From assembly GCF_019710585.1 (NCBI RefSeq), contig NZ_JAIFZQ010000018.1, forward strand, positions 124,001 to 188,000: a stretch of 64,000 bases of DNA, written 5' to 3'. The translations under genes were made by a program, and so were the position numbers. This document shows, piece after piece, positions 55,378 to 63,168 of this stretch. Each line of letters begins with the position of its first letter. Position 1 is the first letter of the stretch. The notes beneath the pieces were generated by a model. The model was given only the letters and a program-made list of their open reading frames with translations, ran no database searches and was not told the origin of the DNA. This DNA comes from Arthrobacter sp. MAHUQ-56 (lineage in GTDB: Bacteria > Actinomycetota > Actinomycetes > Actinomycetales > Micrococcaceae).

Positions 55378-56051
55378 TACCCCTCGCCGTATTCGGCCGT
55401 CACCAGGATGGGCAGGTGGTCGGAGTTGCCGCGCGGAAGTGTTTCCACGCTTGCGATGTCCAGGCCCAGCGAGGTGGCGAAGTCGAAGTGGCCCTTGAAC
55501 ACCTTGTAGCGGGTGTAGGTGCGGCGGTTGCTGAGGGAGAGCGCGTACCCGGAGTTCTTCATGTGCATGTCCAGGTTCTTGGTGAAGAACGGGTAGTTGA
55601 AATCCCCTACCATCAGCGTCATCAAGCCCCTGCCCATGCTCAGCAGTTCGGCGTGCGCTGCATGGATCTGCTTGCGCCGCAGGGAGTTGGAGGCAGTGAG
55701 CGGCGCCGCGTGGAACGAGCCTATGACCAGTTCGTGCTGGGTCTCGTTGTCCATGACACGCGTCCCGATGAGGCGCTCGTGCGCGGGGGCCAGCACGCGG
55801 TCGTGCATGGATTTCTTCAACGCAAAGGACTGCGTGTCCAGGGCGGTGAACCGGCTGGTGCGGTAATAGATGGCCAGGCCCAGCCGGTTGCCCTTGGTGA
55901 CGTCTGCCAGGTGCAACGGGCCCAGCGTCTCGGGCAGGTCGCTGGCATCCACCTCCTGGAGGCAGAGCGCATCGATGTCGTGATTCCGTGCCAGGGCGAG
56001 AAGTTCGCCGCTCGCCTTGTGCTTGCGGAGGTTGTAGCTGATGACGCGCAT
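55374..56051 (-). CDS. Endonuclease/exonuclease/phosphatase family protein
   Basis: A 225-residue EEP-fold protein: MRVISYNLRKH at the start, LCLQEVDASDL (metal Glu), FHAAPLTASNSLRRKQ, MVGDFNYP (catalytic Asp/Asn), and the C-terminal SDHLPILV (catalytic Asp-His). It may act on DNA or phospho-substrates. AAAGAGG precedes ATG 56051. Confidence 0.9.
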   Translation of the reverse strand: MRVISYNLRKHKASGELLALARNHDIDALCLQEVDASDLPETLGPLHLADVTKGNRLGLAIYYRTSRFTALDTQSFALKKSMHDRVLAPAHERLIGTRVMDNETQHELVIGSFHAAPLTASNSLRRKQIHAAHAELLSMGRGLMTLMVGDFNYPFFTKNLDMHMKNSGYALSLSNRRTYTRYKVFKGHFDFATSLGLDIASVETLPRGNSDHLPILVTAEYGEGY

Positions 56052-56205
56052 GAAATACCTCTTTTGAGGTTGCTGACAGGACCAGTTCCTGAGTCTAGTG
56101 CGATGCCTGCACGGACACCCCAACATTTCGCCCGCTGCCCGGCGTGCCGTCCCGGCACGGGATAGAGTTAGGGCCAATTCACCGAAATCCCTGAAGGGGC
56201 CAGCG

Positions 56206-57009
56206 TTGACTGCAGATCTGCCCGAACTCGCCGAAGGCAACTTTTACTACCAGGCGCTCGGTGGCGGCCGTTTCCGGTCGACCATCCACGCCCAGGGCGC
56301 CTGGAATGCCCACGAACAGCACATGGCTCCCGCCTCCGGACTGATGGCCGAGGCCCTGGAGCGGCACGAGCCGCGCGCAGACCTGCGGATGGCCCGGCTC
56401 AGCTACGAGATCCTGGGGCTGATTCCAGGGGGCGAATTCCAGATTGAGACCACCACGCTTCGGCCCGGGAAGACCATAGAACTGGTCCAGGCCGAACTCG
56501 TGGCCGGCGGCCGCACGGCGATCCGTGGCACCGCGTGGCGGATGGTCACCAGCGACACCAGTGGCGTGGCCGCCGTCGAGGATCAGACGATTCCGGGCCC
56601 CGACGAATGCAAGCCGTATGACGGCTCCGCCGTCTGGCCCGGCGGCTTTATCCGTTCGCTGGAGATGCGGGTGGCTGAAGGCCACCGGCCGGGAGCAGGC
56701 AAGGTGTGGCTGCGCACGGAGCACCCCTTGACGGACCAGGCCGACAGCGGCGACACAGCCCGGCTCATGGGCCTGGTGGACACCGCAAACGGCATCGCCG
56801 CCCGCGTCCCGCCCGGCAAGGACAGCTACGCCTTTCCCAACCTGGACCTCCAGATCCACATGTACCGCAGGCCAGGGGGCGAGTGGCTGGGGCTGGACAA
56901 CGCCGTCTCGTTCGGCCGCGACGGGATCGGACTCACCTCAACGGTGCTGCACGACCGTCAGGGGCCCTTTGGCCGGGCCGAGCAGATCCTGACGCTCCGC
57001 AGGACCTGA
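56206..57009 (+). CDS. Thioesterase-superfamily protein (double hot-dog)
   Basis: A 267-residue protein resembling acyl-CoA thioesterase II/TesB-like duplicated hot-dog folds: YYQALGGGRFRSTIHAQGAW near the start, ARLSYEILGLIPGGEFQIET in the first fold, and NLDLQIHMYRRPGGEWLGLD in the second, ending GIGLTSTVLHDRQGPFGRAEQ within the usual TesB pattern. TTG 56206 is preferred because AAGGGG lies 8 bp upstream. The acyl substrate is unknown. Confidence 0.85.
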   Translation: MTADLPELAEGNFYYQALGGGRFRSTIHAQGAWNAHEQHMAPASGLMAEALERHEPRADLRMARLSYEILGLIPGGEFQIETTTLRPGKTIELVQAELVAGGRTAIRGTAWRMVTSDTSGVAAVEDQTIPGPDECKPYDGSAVWPGGFIRSLEMRVAEGHRPGAGKVWLRTEHPLTDQADSGDTARLMGLVDTANGIAARVPPGKDSYAFPNLDLQIHMYRRPGGEWLGLDNAVSFGRDGIGLTSTVLHDRQGPFGRAEQILTLRRT

Positions 57010-57091
57010 CGAGCCCGCGCCCCCCGTAAACGCGCAGGGGACGGCCGTCCGGGGCAGGTCCGCGGAGGCAGGCGGTAGGCAACGTGCCGGA

Positions 57092-57111
57092 TGTATCGTT
57101 GTATATCGTTG
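57092..57111. promoter_or_regulatory. AT-rich repeat, candidate PadR operator
   Basis: TATCGTTG occurs twice in TGTATCGTTGTATATCGTTG, 23 bp before the PadR start. The AT-rich, partly palindromic TAT-cgttgt-ATA arrangement suits an autoregulatory PadR site. Confidence 0.5.
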
Positions 57112-57133
57112 GCGTTTCACAGAGGAGATCACC

Positions 57134-57664
57134 ATGCGTGGTTCATTCCCGGCAGGCGGATTCGGCGGCAACAACATCGACGCCATGTGGCAGGCCGTCG
57201 AGGAGCTCCGCTCACGCTTTGAAAAACACGGGAGCACCCGTGCAGGCAAAGGTGAAGTGCGTGCGGCGGTGCTGGCACTGCTGGCGGAGCGTCCCATGCA
57301 CGGCTACCAGATCATCCGCGAGATCGAAGACCGCAGCGGCGGCGCCTGGAAACCCAGTGCGGGTTCCGTGTACCCCACGCTGCAGCTGCTGGCCGACGAA
57401 GGTTCCATCAAGGCCGAGGAATCCAATGGCCGCAAAATCTACTCCCTGACCGAGTCGGGCCGCGAAGAGGCAGCTGCCCACCACGGCCCCGCGCCCTGGG
57501 ATGCTGCGGCCGCCGGCTCCGGATCCCTGCCCAGGGCCGCCGTCGAGCTCGCCCAGGCTACAGCCCAGGTGGGGCGCACGGGCTCGCCGGAGCAGGTGCA
57601 GGAGGCGGTGGCAGTGCTCGATGAGGCGCGCCGCCGGATGTACGCGATCCTCGCGCGGAACTGA
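57134..57664 (+). CDS. PadR-family transcriptional regulator
   Basis: A 176-residue regulator. The winged helix spans about 35-110: VRAAVLALLAERPMHGYQII, SAGSVYPTLQLLADEGSIKA, and RKIYSLTESGREE. The C-terminal helix (RMYAILARN) dimerises. GAGGAG precedes ATG 57134. The ABC1 kinase gene follows after 5 bp, so both may be co-regulated, with autoregulation at the repeat upstream. Confidence 0.92.
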   Translation: MRGSFPAGGFGGNNIDAMWQAVEELRSRFEKHGSTRAGKGEVRAAVLALLAERPMHGYQIIREIEDRSGGAWKPSAGSVYPTLQLLADEGSIKAEESNGRKIYSLTESGREEAAAHHGPAPWDAAAAGSGSLPRAAVELAQATAQVGRTGSPEQVQEAVAVLDEARRRMYAILARN

Positions 57665-57669
57665 CGCGG

Positions 57670-59439
57670 GTGGCGCCAAGCGTCCAGGACCGCGGCGGGC
57701 CCCTGCCCGGCGCCGGAGATGGCGGTGCCGTAAACAGCAGCGCCGGGGACGGCCAGGACGGAGAAGTCCGGGCCGGAAGCACCCGTGCCCGTTACCGCCG
57801 CATCCTGCGCTTCGCCGCCTGGAACCTGGCAGCCATCTGGTGGTTTGAGCTGTTCCTCCCCAGGATCGGGCTGGGCCGGCTCGCAGAACGGACCCGCTCG
57901 CGCAGGATGCGGCAGTTCGCCCGGCGTTTCCATGACCTTGCCGTGGAACTTGGCGGCCTGATGATCAAGGTGGGCCAGTTCCTGTCCTCCAGGCTCGACG
58001 TCCTTCCCCCCGAGATCACCAAGGAGCTCGAAGGGCTGCAGGACGAGGTGCCGCCCGTTCCCTTTCCGCAGATCCGGCGCCTGGCCGAGAAGGAACTTGG
58101 CGCGCCCCTCGCAGAGGTCTTTGCCGCCCTGGAGGAGGTTCCGATCGCGGCAGCGTCGCTCGGCCAGGCACACCTGGCCCGCCTCAATCCGCTCGACGGT
58201 GCGGACACCGGGCTGGACAGGGTGGTGGTGAAGGTGCAGCGGCCAGGCATCGGCGCCATCGTCGACGTCGACCTCGCCGCCCTGCGCAGGGTGGGCGGAT
58301 GGCTCAAGCGGTTCCGGGTGGTCGCCGAACGTGCCGACGTGCCCGCCCTCGTGGAGGAATTCGCGCAGACAAGCTTCGAGGAGATCGACTACCTGCACGA
58401 GGCAGCCAACTGCGAGCGGTTCGCGGAGGACTTTGCCCGGGACGCCAAGGTGGCCGTGCCCGGCGTCGTCTGGGAGCGGTGCACCCGCCGGGTCCTCACC
58501 CTCGAGGACGTGACGGCCGTCAAGATCACCGATAAGGCCGGGCTCCGGGCGCTTGGAATCGACCCCGCCGAGGTGGCCCCCGTCTTCGCGGCCGTCATGT
58601 TCGACCAGCTGTTCACGAACGGCTTCTTCCACGCCGACCCGCACCCCGGCAACATCTTTGTCACCCCTGTCCCGGCCGGCGGCGACGGGCGCCCGTGGAA
58701 ACTGACATTCATCGACTTCGGCATGATGGGCGAAGTTCCCGCCTCGACACGCAAAGGCCTGCGGAAACTGCTGATTGCGGCCGCCGCCCGCGATGGCAAG
58801 GGACTCGTGGCCGCCATCCGGGAAGTAGGCGTGCTGGTGCCCACCGCGGACACAGTGGAGCTCGAGCGCGCCATGACACACCTCTTTGCCCGCTTCGGCG
58901 GGATGGGCTTCGCCGAACTGCGCGAAGTGGATCCGCGCGAATTCCGTGACTTCGCTGTGGAGTTCGGCGATGTGGTCCGTTCGCTGCCCTTCCAGCTGCC
59001 GGAGAACTTCCTGCTGATCATCCGCGCCATGTCCCTGACCTCCGGGGTGTGTAGTTCGCTGGACGAGCGGTTCAACCTGTGGGATTCGGTGGAACCCTAT
59101 GCGGCGCAGCTGCTGCGGGACGAGCGCGGCAACTTCGTCCAGGATGTTGCCCGGCAGGCGGTGGACGCCGCCGGAATAGCCCTCGGCCTGCCCGGGCGGC
59201 TGGACGCCCTGGCTGCCCGGCTCGAAGAGGGATCGCTGCCCCTGGCGGTCCCGCGGCTGGAGCGGCAGGTGGCCCGGCTGGACCGCGTGGCCAGGCGTTC
59301 GGCGTCGGTCATGGTCTTCGGCGCCCTCCTCGTCTCAGGTGCCGTGCTCCGGGGCGCGGACCCCGTCCTGGGCAGCGTGCTGATGATCGCGTCTGCGCTT
59401 CCGCTGCTCCACGGGCTGTGGGTGGGCCGCCGGCACTGA
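57670..59439 (+). CDS. ABC1/UbiB (AarF) family atypical kinase
   Basis: A 589-residue protein. The family KxGQ motif appears as MIKVGQFLSSRLDVLPPEI (about 98-116); AAASLGQAHLA replaces the glycine-rich loop; VVVKVQRPG has the ATP lysine; HADPHPGN and FIDFGMMG carry catalytic residues. Two membrane helices lie at the C-terminus. Members support quinone biosynthesis. GTG 57670 lies 5 bp after the PadR stop. Its 60-residue head is Gly/Ala-rich and unusual. Confidence 0.9.
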   Translation: MAPSVQDRGGPLPGAGDGGAVNSSAGDGQDGEVRAGSTRARYRRILRFAAWNLAAIWWFELFLPRIGLGRLAERTRSRRMRQFARRFHDLAVELGGLMIKVGQFLSSRLDVLPPEITKELEGLQDEVPPVPFPQIRRLAEKELGAPLAEVFAALEEVPIAAASLGQAHLARLNPLDGADTGLDRVVVKVQRPGIGAIVDVDLAALRRVGGWLKRFRVVAERADVPALVEEFAQTSFEEIDYLHEAANCERFAEDFARDAKVAVPGVVWERCTRRVLTLEDVTAVKITDKAGLRALGIDPAEVAPVFAAVMFDQLFTNGFFHADPHPGNIFVTPVPAGGDGRPWKLTFIDFGMMGEVPASTRKGLRKLLIAAAARDGKGLVAAIREVGVLVPTADTVELERAMTHLFARFGGMGFAELREVDPREFRDFAVEFGDVVRSLPFQLPENFLLIIRAMSLTSGVCSSLDERFNLWDSVEPYAAQLLRDERGNFVQDVARQAVDAAGIALGLPGRLDALAARLEEGSLPLAVPRLERQVARLDRVARRSASVMVFGALLVSGAVLRGADPVLGSVLMIASALPLLHGLWVGRRH

Positions 59440-59578
59440 CCTCCGCAGGCTTCCCTGCCGTGTCAGGGACAGGCAGTGGCACGGCGTAACCTAGGGGTGG
59501 CCGTCCGCCAGGACTGGCACTGACCGCGGGACACAGGGAGCAAGGCAAGATGCACGACGCCGGAACGGGACTGGCCAC

Positions 59579-60316
59579 ATGAACGCGCCGCGCACTTTGA
59601 CCGTGGTACGGCAGGACGTGTCCCTCGGCGCAGGCCGCGACCTTGAATTCGGGCTGGAACTGCTGGCGCGGGCAAAAAACGGCGGGATCGGCCCCACCCT
59701 GCGGCTGTACCGCCCGGCGCCGACCGTTGCCTTCGGCCAGCGGGACACCCGGCTGCCCGGATTTGAAGCCGCGGCCCAGGCCTGCCGCGACGACGGCTTC
59801 GAACCACTGGTCCGCCGGGCCGGGGGACGCGCCGCTGCGTACCATCAGGGAACGTTGGTGGTGGACCACATCGAGCCGGACGCGGACGCCATTGCCGGAT
59901 CGAAGACGCGGTTCGGCTACTTTGGCGAACTGTTCGCCCAGGCCCTGCGCCTCGTGGGGGTGCAGGCGGACGTAGGGGAAATCCCGGGGGAGTACTGTCC
60001 CGGGGAGTTCAGCGTTCACGGCACCGACCCCGCCGACAGCTCCCGCCGCGTGAAACTTGTGGGCACCGCACAGCGGGTGGTCTCCGGCGGCTGGCTCTTC
60101 AGCTCCGTGATCGTGGTGGAAGACTCTCCACCAATCCGCAAAGTGCTCACGGACAGTTACGCCGCACTCGGGCTGGACTGGGACCCCGCCACCGCCGGCG
60201 CCGCCAACGACCTCGTGCCGGGCCTTGCCGTGGATGACGTGGAGCAGGCCCTCCTTAAGACCTATGCGGGCCATGCCACCCTGGAATCTGCTCCATTCAG
60301 CAGCCTGGGGGCATGA
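59579..60316 (+). CDS. Lipoate-protein ligase A-like protein
   Basis: A 245-residue LplA/BirA-fold protein: TLRLYRPAPTVAFGQRDTRL (about 40-59), VRRAGGRAAAYHQGTLVVDH with the RRxxGGxxxxH lipoyl-AMP loop, and KLVGTAQRVVSGGWLFSSVI with the conserved Lys and G-x-AQR. It should attach lipoyl or octanoyl groups, or act as a related transferase. Alternative frames upstream lack similarity. Confidence 0.9.
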   Translation: MNAPRTLTVVRQDVSLGAGRDLEFGLELLARAKNGGIGPTLRLYRPAPTVAFGQRDTRLPGFEAAAQACRDDGFEPLVRRAGGRAAAYHQGTLVVDHIEPDADAIAGSKTRFGYFGELFAQALRLVGVQADVGEIPGEYCPGEFSVHGTDPADSSRRVKLVGTAQRVVSGGWLFSSVIVVEDSPPIRKVLTDSYAALGLDWDPATAGAANDLVPGLAVDDVEQALLKTYAGHATLESAPFSSLGA

Positions 60317-60344
60317 CCCGCATCAGAAAAGTCCCGGCAGGCGC

Positions 60345-60602
60345 TTAGGCGGCCAGCCGGTCCCTGACCTCGGCTGCCGACGGGTTGGTGGCCGCCGTGC
60401 CGTCCGGGAAGAGGACCGTGGGGACGGTGCGGTTGCCTCCGTTGAGCTGCTCCACGAGTTCGGCGGTACCGTCCACCTCTTCGATGTTGATCTCGGTGTA
60501 GCCGATGCCCTGGGCGTCGAGCTGCTTCTTCAGCCGGTTGCAGTAGCCGCACCAGGTGGTCGAGAACATGGTGATGGTGCCGGATTCGGGAGTGAAGTCC
60601 AC
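60345..60602 (-). CDS. Mycoredoxin/glutaredoxin-like protein
   Basis: An 85-residue thioredoxin fold with the CGYC active site (residues 18-21), cis-Pro in TVPTVLFPDG, and ITMFSTTWCGYCNRLKKQLD as the first strand-helix. In actinobacteria this type reduces mycothiol mixed disulfides. GTG 60602 follows AGGAG by 7 bp. Confidence 0.93.
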   Translation of the reverse strand: MDFTPESGTITMFSTTWCGYCNRLKKQLDAQGIGYTEINIEEVDGTAELVEQLNGGNRTVPTVLFPDGTAATNPSAAEVRDRLAA

Positions 60603-60733
60603 AGGGCTCTCCTAGCGTCGATTGAAAGGTTTCCTTACCGTCAACGGTAGCGTGCACAGGCGTATTCCCCGTCCCCGGCGGCGCGGTGTGCCGCCTGCAT
60701 GACAGTATGTGGCGCCGGTGGCATGCTGGTGCC

Positions 60734-61483
60734 ATGTGTGGACGCTACGTAATGGCACGGGCCGTAGGGGATCTGCTGGCCGAATTCGACGCCGAACTGG
60801 AAGACGAGGTCAGCATTCCGCCCTCCTGGAATGTGGCCCCCACGGATGCCGTCCCCATCGTCCTGGAGCGGGTCAAGGACGACCATGAAGTCCGCCAGCT
60901 GCACGTCGCCCGCTGGGGTCTGGTTCCGTCCTGGGCCAAGGATCCCGGAATCGGTTCGCGCATGATCAATGCCCGCAGCGAGACAGTACTGGAGAAGCCG
61001 GCGTTCCGGAAGGCAGCGCAGTCCCGGCGCTGCGCTGTGCCGGCTGATGGATACTACGAATGGAAACAGGGTCCCGGGAAGGCGAAGCAGCCCTACTACG
61101 TGCATCCCGGGCAGGGCCACGGCCTGGTCTTCGCCGGCCTGTACGAATGGTGGAAGGACCCGTCCGTGCCCGAGGGTGAGCCTGGACGCTGGCTGCTCTC
61201 GACGTCCATCCTGACGGCGGACACACCGCCACCCGGGACGGAATCCACGGTTTTCGGAAAGTTGACGGCGTTGCATGACCGGGTGCCGCTGCCCATGGAC
61301 AAAGCCACGATGGAGGCCTGGCTGGATCCGCAGGCGGACGACGCCGCCGCTTTGGTGGACCTGGTGCGGGCAGGAGTCAAGGACGCGGCCGCGGACTGGC
61401 AGGTGGACTCAGTGGGCAAAGAGGTGGGCAACGTGCGCAACAACGGGCCTGAACTGATCCGCCCGGTGGAAGCCCTGTTCTAG
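60734..61483 (+). CDS. SRAP-domain protein (HMCES/YedK), abasic-site shield
   Basis: A 249-residue protein starting M-C-G-R-Y; after Met removal Cys2 forms the DNA-protein crosslink at abasic sites. Also visible are SWNVAPTD, RWGLVPSWAKDPGIGSRMIN, NARSETVLEKPAFRKA with the catalytic Asn/Glu, and RRCAVPADGYYEWK with the catalytic His-type pocket. Three 17-bp repeats begin at its stop codon. Confidence 0.94.
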   Translation: MCGRYVMARAVGDLLAEFDAELEDEVSIPPSWNVAPTDAVPIVLERVKDDHEVRQLHVARWGLVPSWAKDPGIGSRMINARSETVLEKPAFRKAAQSRRCAVPADGYYEWKQGPGKAKQPYYVHPGQGHGLVFAGLYEWWKDPSVPEGEPGRWLLSTSILTADTPPPGTESTVFGKLTALHDRVPLPMDKATMEAWLDPQADDAAALVDLVRAGVKDAAADWQVDSVGKEVGNVRNNGPELIRPVEALF

Positions 61484-61517
61484 CTGAAGCCCTGTTCCAA
61501 TGGAGGCCCTGTTCCAG
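61467..61517. repeat. 17-bp tandem repeat, three copies
   Basis: TGGAAGCCCTGTTCTAG, CTGAAGCCCTGTTCCAA and TGGAGGCCCTGTTCCAG are exactly phased at 17 bp. The first copy contains the SRAP gene's stop codon, so the repeat extends the coding end into the gap. Confidence 0.85.
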
Positions 61518-61545
61518 CAGCCGCTGCCGATGGCGGCCCGTTCCC

Positions 61546-61968
61546 TCACACGGTGACCGTGCCGGCGTCGTCCACTGTCCAGTTGGGGTTGTAGGCAACC
61601 TCCCAGCGGAACCCGTCCGGATCGGCAAAGTAGCCCGTATAGCCTCCCCACGGCTGGGTGACCGGCTCCGCGATGATGGCGGCGCCGGCTTCGGCCGCCT
61701 CTTCCATCACCCGGTCCACGTCTGCGGCGCTGGCGAGATTGTGGCTGAGGGTGATGGGGGGAATCCCGTCCGGCGGGCTGACCCCGGCCTCTGCCCGCAT
61801 CTGGCGCACGTCCCACAGCGACAGCACCAGGCCATGGTTCACCTGGATGAACAGGACTTCATCGGCTACTTCGCGGTGCACCGGCCAGCCAAGGCCGTCA
61901 ACATAGAAGGCCCGCGAGCGGGAAACGCTGCGGACGCCGAGGGAGATAAAGTCGACTCTGGGCTCCAT
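61546..61968 (-). CDS. VOC (glyoxalase/bleomycin-resistance) family protein
   Basis: A 140-residue VOC protein: VDFISLGVRSVSRSRAFYVD at the start, LSHNLASAADVDRVMEEA in the middle, and GGYTGYFADPDGFRWEVAYN with the C-terminal metal-type E. Members isomerise, bind or detoxify small molecules; no specific ligand can be named. Confidence 0.9.
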   Translation of the reverse strand: MEPRVDFISLGVRSVSRSRAFYVDGLGWPVHREVADEVLFIQVNHGLVLSLWDVRQMRAEAGVSPPDGIPPITLSHNLASAADVDRVMEEAAEAGAAIIAEPVTQPWGGYTGYFADPDGFRWEVAYNPNWTVDDAGTVTV

Positions 61969-61984
61969 GCTTCGATAGTGTCAG

Positions 61985-62308
61985 ATGATGGCGACAATTC
62001 AAGGAAACGATAGGGATGCCCGCGCCGACAGGGAACAGCTCGCTGCCGTTCGGATCGCCGTGGACGAGGTGGACGAGCAGATTGTCACCCTCATCGCACG
62101 CCGCGAACGGCTGATCCGGATTGCCGGGACGCTCAAGGGCGACGACGCCGAAGTGCGGGCGCCCGGACGCGTGGAGCGGATCATCGAGAATGTCCGGTCC
62201 GCTGCGGAGAAAAAGGACATCGACCCGGACATCGTTGAATCGACCTACCGGGCCATGATCTCCGCTTTCATCGAACTTGAAATGCGGATCCACAAGGAAA
62301 GCAGCTGA
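61985..62308 (+). CDS. Chorismate mutase, AroQ type
   Basis: A 107-residue helical domain: VRIAVDEVDEQIVTLIARRE (about 22-41), RIAGTLKGDDAEVRAPGRVE, and IVESTYRAMISAFIELEMRI. Arg and Lys positions fit the three-helix AroQ active site that converts chorismate to prephenate. No prephenate dehydratase domain is fused. The start may be either of two adjacent ATG codons. Confidence 0.9.
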   Translation: MMATIQGNDRDARADREQLAAVRIAVDEVDEQIVTLIARRERLIRIAGTLKGDDAEVRAPGRVERIIENVRSAAEKKDIDPDIVESTYRAMISAFIELEMRIHKESS

Positions 62309-62310
62309 GG

Positions 62311-62700
62311 CTACAGCGCTTCCTCCACCGGGACTCCGTGCTGGAACTCCCGGCCGTCGGCCTCGCTGAAGGCAGACAGTACATGTCCCTTGCCGAGTCC
62401 GTTCAGGGCTGACCGGGGAAAGCTGCCCGTGATGGTGGAACCGGAATGGGTCACGCCTGAAAGATCGTAGTCTTCCTCGATTCCCTGGTCCCGGTTGAAC
62501 GAGTAGCAGGCGATCGCCTTCCCGTTCATGAACTCGATGCATAGTCGCCGTTGCGACGAATAGTCCGGTGCAGCCCCCATCAACCCCACCACGTAGGCGC
62601 CGGAGCCGGGAATTGTCCCGTCGATGTCAAACGTGGCCACAAGGGTGGAGTCCTGGGTTTTGATGCTTGCCTGCTTCAGGAGTGCTTCATCGGTATCCAT
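62311..62700 (-). CDS. Hypothetical protein
   Basis: A 129-residue protein without recognised domain. It looks like a beta-rich soluble protein (STLVATFDIDGTIPGSGAYV near 18-37; RLCIEFMNGKAIACYSFNRD about 56-75; SGSTITGSFPRSALNGLGKG about 88-107). ATG 62700 is used. It is convergent with the chorismate mutase gene (2 bp between stops). Confidence 0.65.
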   Translation of the reverse strand: MDTDEALLKQASIKTQDSTLVATFDIDGTIPGSGAYVVGLMGAAPDYSSQRRLCIEFMNGKAIACYSFNRDQGIEEDYDLSGVTHSGSTITGSFPRSALNGLGKGHVLSAFSEADGREFQHGVPVEEAL

Positions 62701-62780
62701 GCCATCATCCTGCTCCCTGGCGGACGGTCCGTCCACCCCTGCCTAGGTTTAACCTCCAGCCCGGCGTAGACTGGTTCTAT

Positions 62781-62796
62781 TCGAACACATCTTCGA
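62781..62796. promoter_or_regulatory. Near-consensus LexA (SOS) box
   Basis: TCGAACACATCTTCGA differs by one base from the actinobacterial TCGAAC-N4-GTTCGA box and lies inside a larger inverted repeat (TTCTATTCGAA ... TTCGAATAGAA, 62775-62802), about 39 bp before the DUF6504 start. Confidence 0.75.
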
Positions 62797-62834
62797 ATAG
62801 AAGGTTCGGCAAGAGTACGTCCGGGGAGGTGCAC

Positions 62835-63158
62835 ATGGGCATGTTCAGCGAGTCCGTTGATGTGGTGTGTTCTGCCGCCGGGCAGCCGGAATCCCTTACC
62901 TGGGCAGGGGTGGACTATACGGTATGCGCCGAACCCCTGCGCTGGTATGAACGGCGCCAATGGTGGGTGGAAGACACCCGGGCGCCCCTGGGTGGTGGTC
63001 CGGGAGTGGTGGACCACGAAATCTGGCGGGTCCAGGTGCTGCCGGCTTCCGCCGCTACAGCTGATGAACCCCTCACCCTTGACCTCACGCGCCATATCCG
63101 CAGTGGCCGCTGGCGGCTGCTGCGGATCCATGACGGCCTGCGCCCCAGAACTGCCTGA
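62835..63158 (+). CDS. DUF6504 family protein
   Basis: A 107-residue protein: SESVDVVCSAAGQPESLTWA, then EPLRWYERRQWWVEDTRAPL, EIWRVQVLPA, and SGRWRLLRIHD. DUF6504 proteins are typically encoded beside the ImuB-DnaE2 mutasome genes of actinobacteria. ATG 62835 follows GGGGAGG. The DnaE2 start is 10 bp beyond its stop. Confidence 0.85.
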   Translation: MGMFSESVDVVCSAAGQPESLTWAGVDYTVCAEPLRWYERRQWWVEDTRAPLGGGPGVVDHEIWRVQVLPASAATADEPLTLDLTRHIRSGRWRLLRIHDGLRPRTA

Positions 63159-63168
63159 CCAGAACAGC

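Noticed and set aside
57439..58881. 480-codon minus-strand frame across the PadR-ABC1 kinase junction
   Set aside because: Antisense shadow; the plus-strand genes have domain motifs and ribosome sites.
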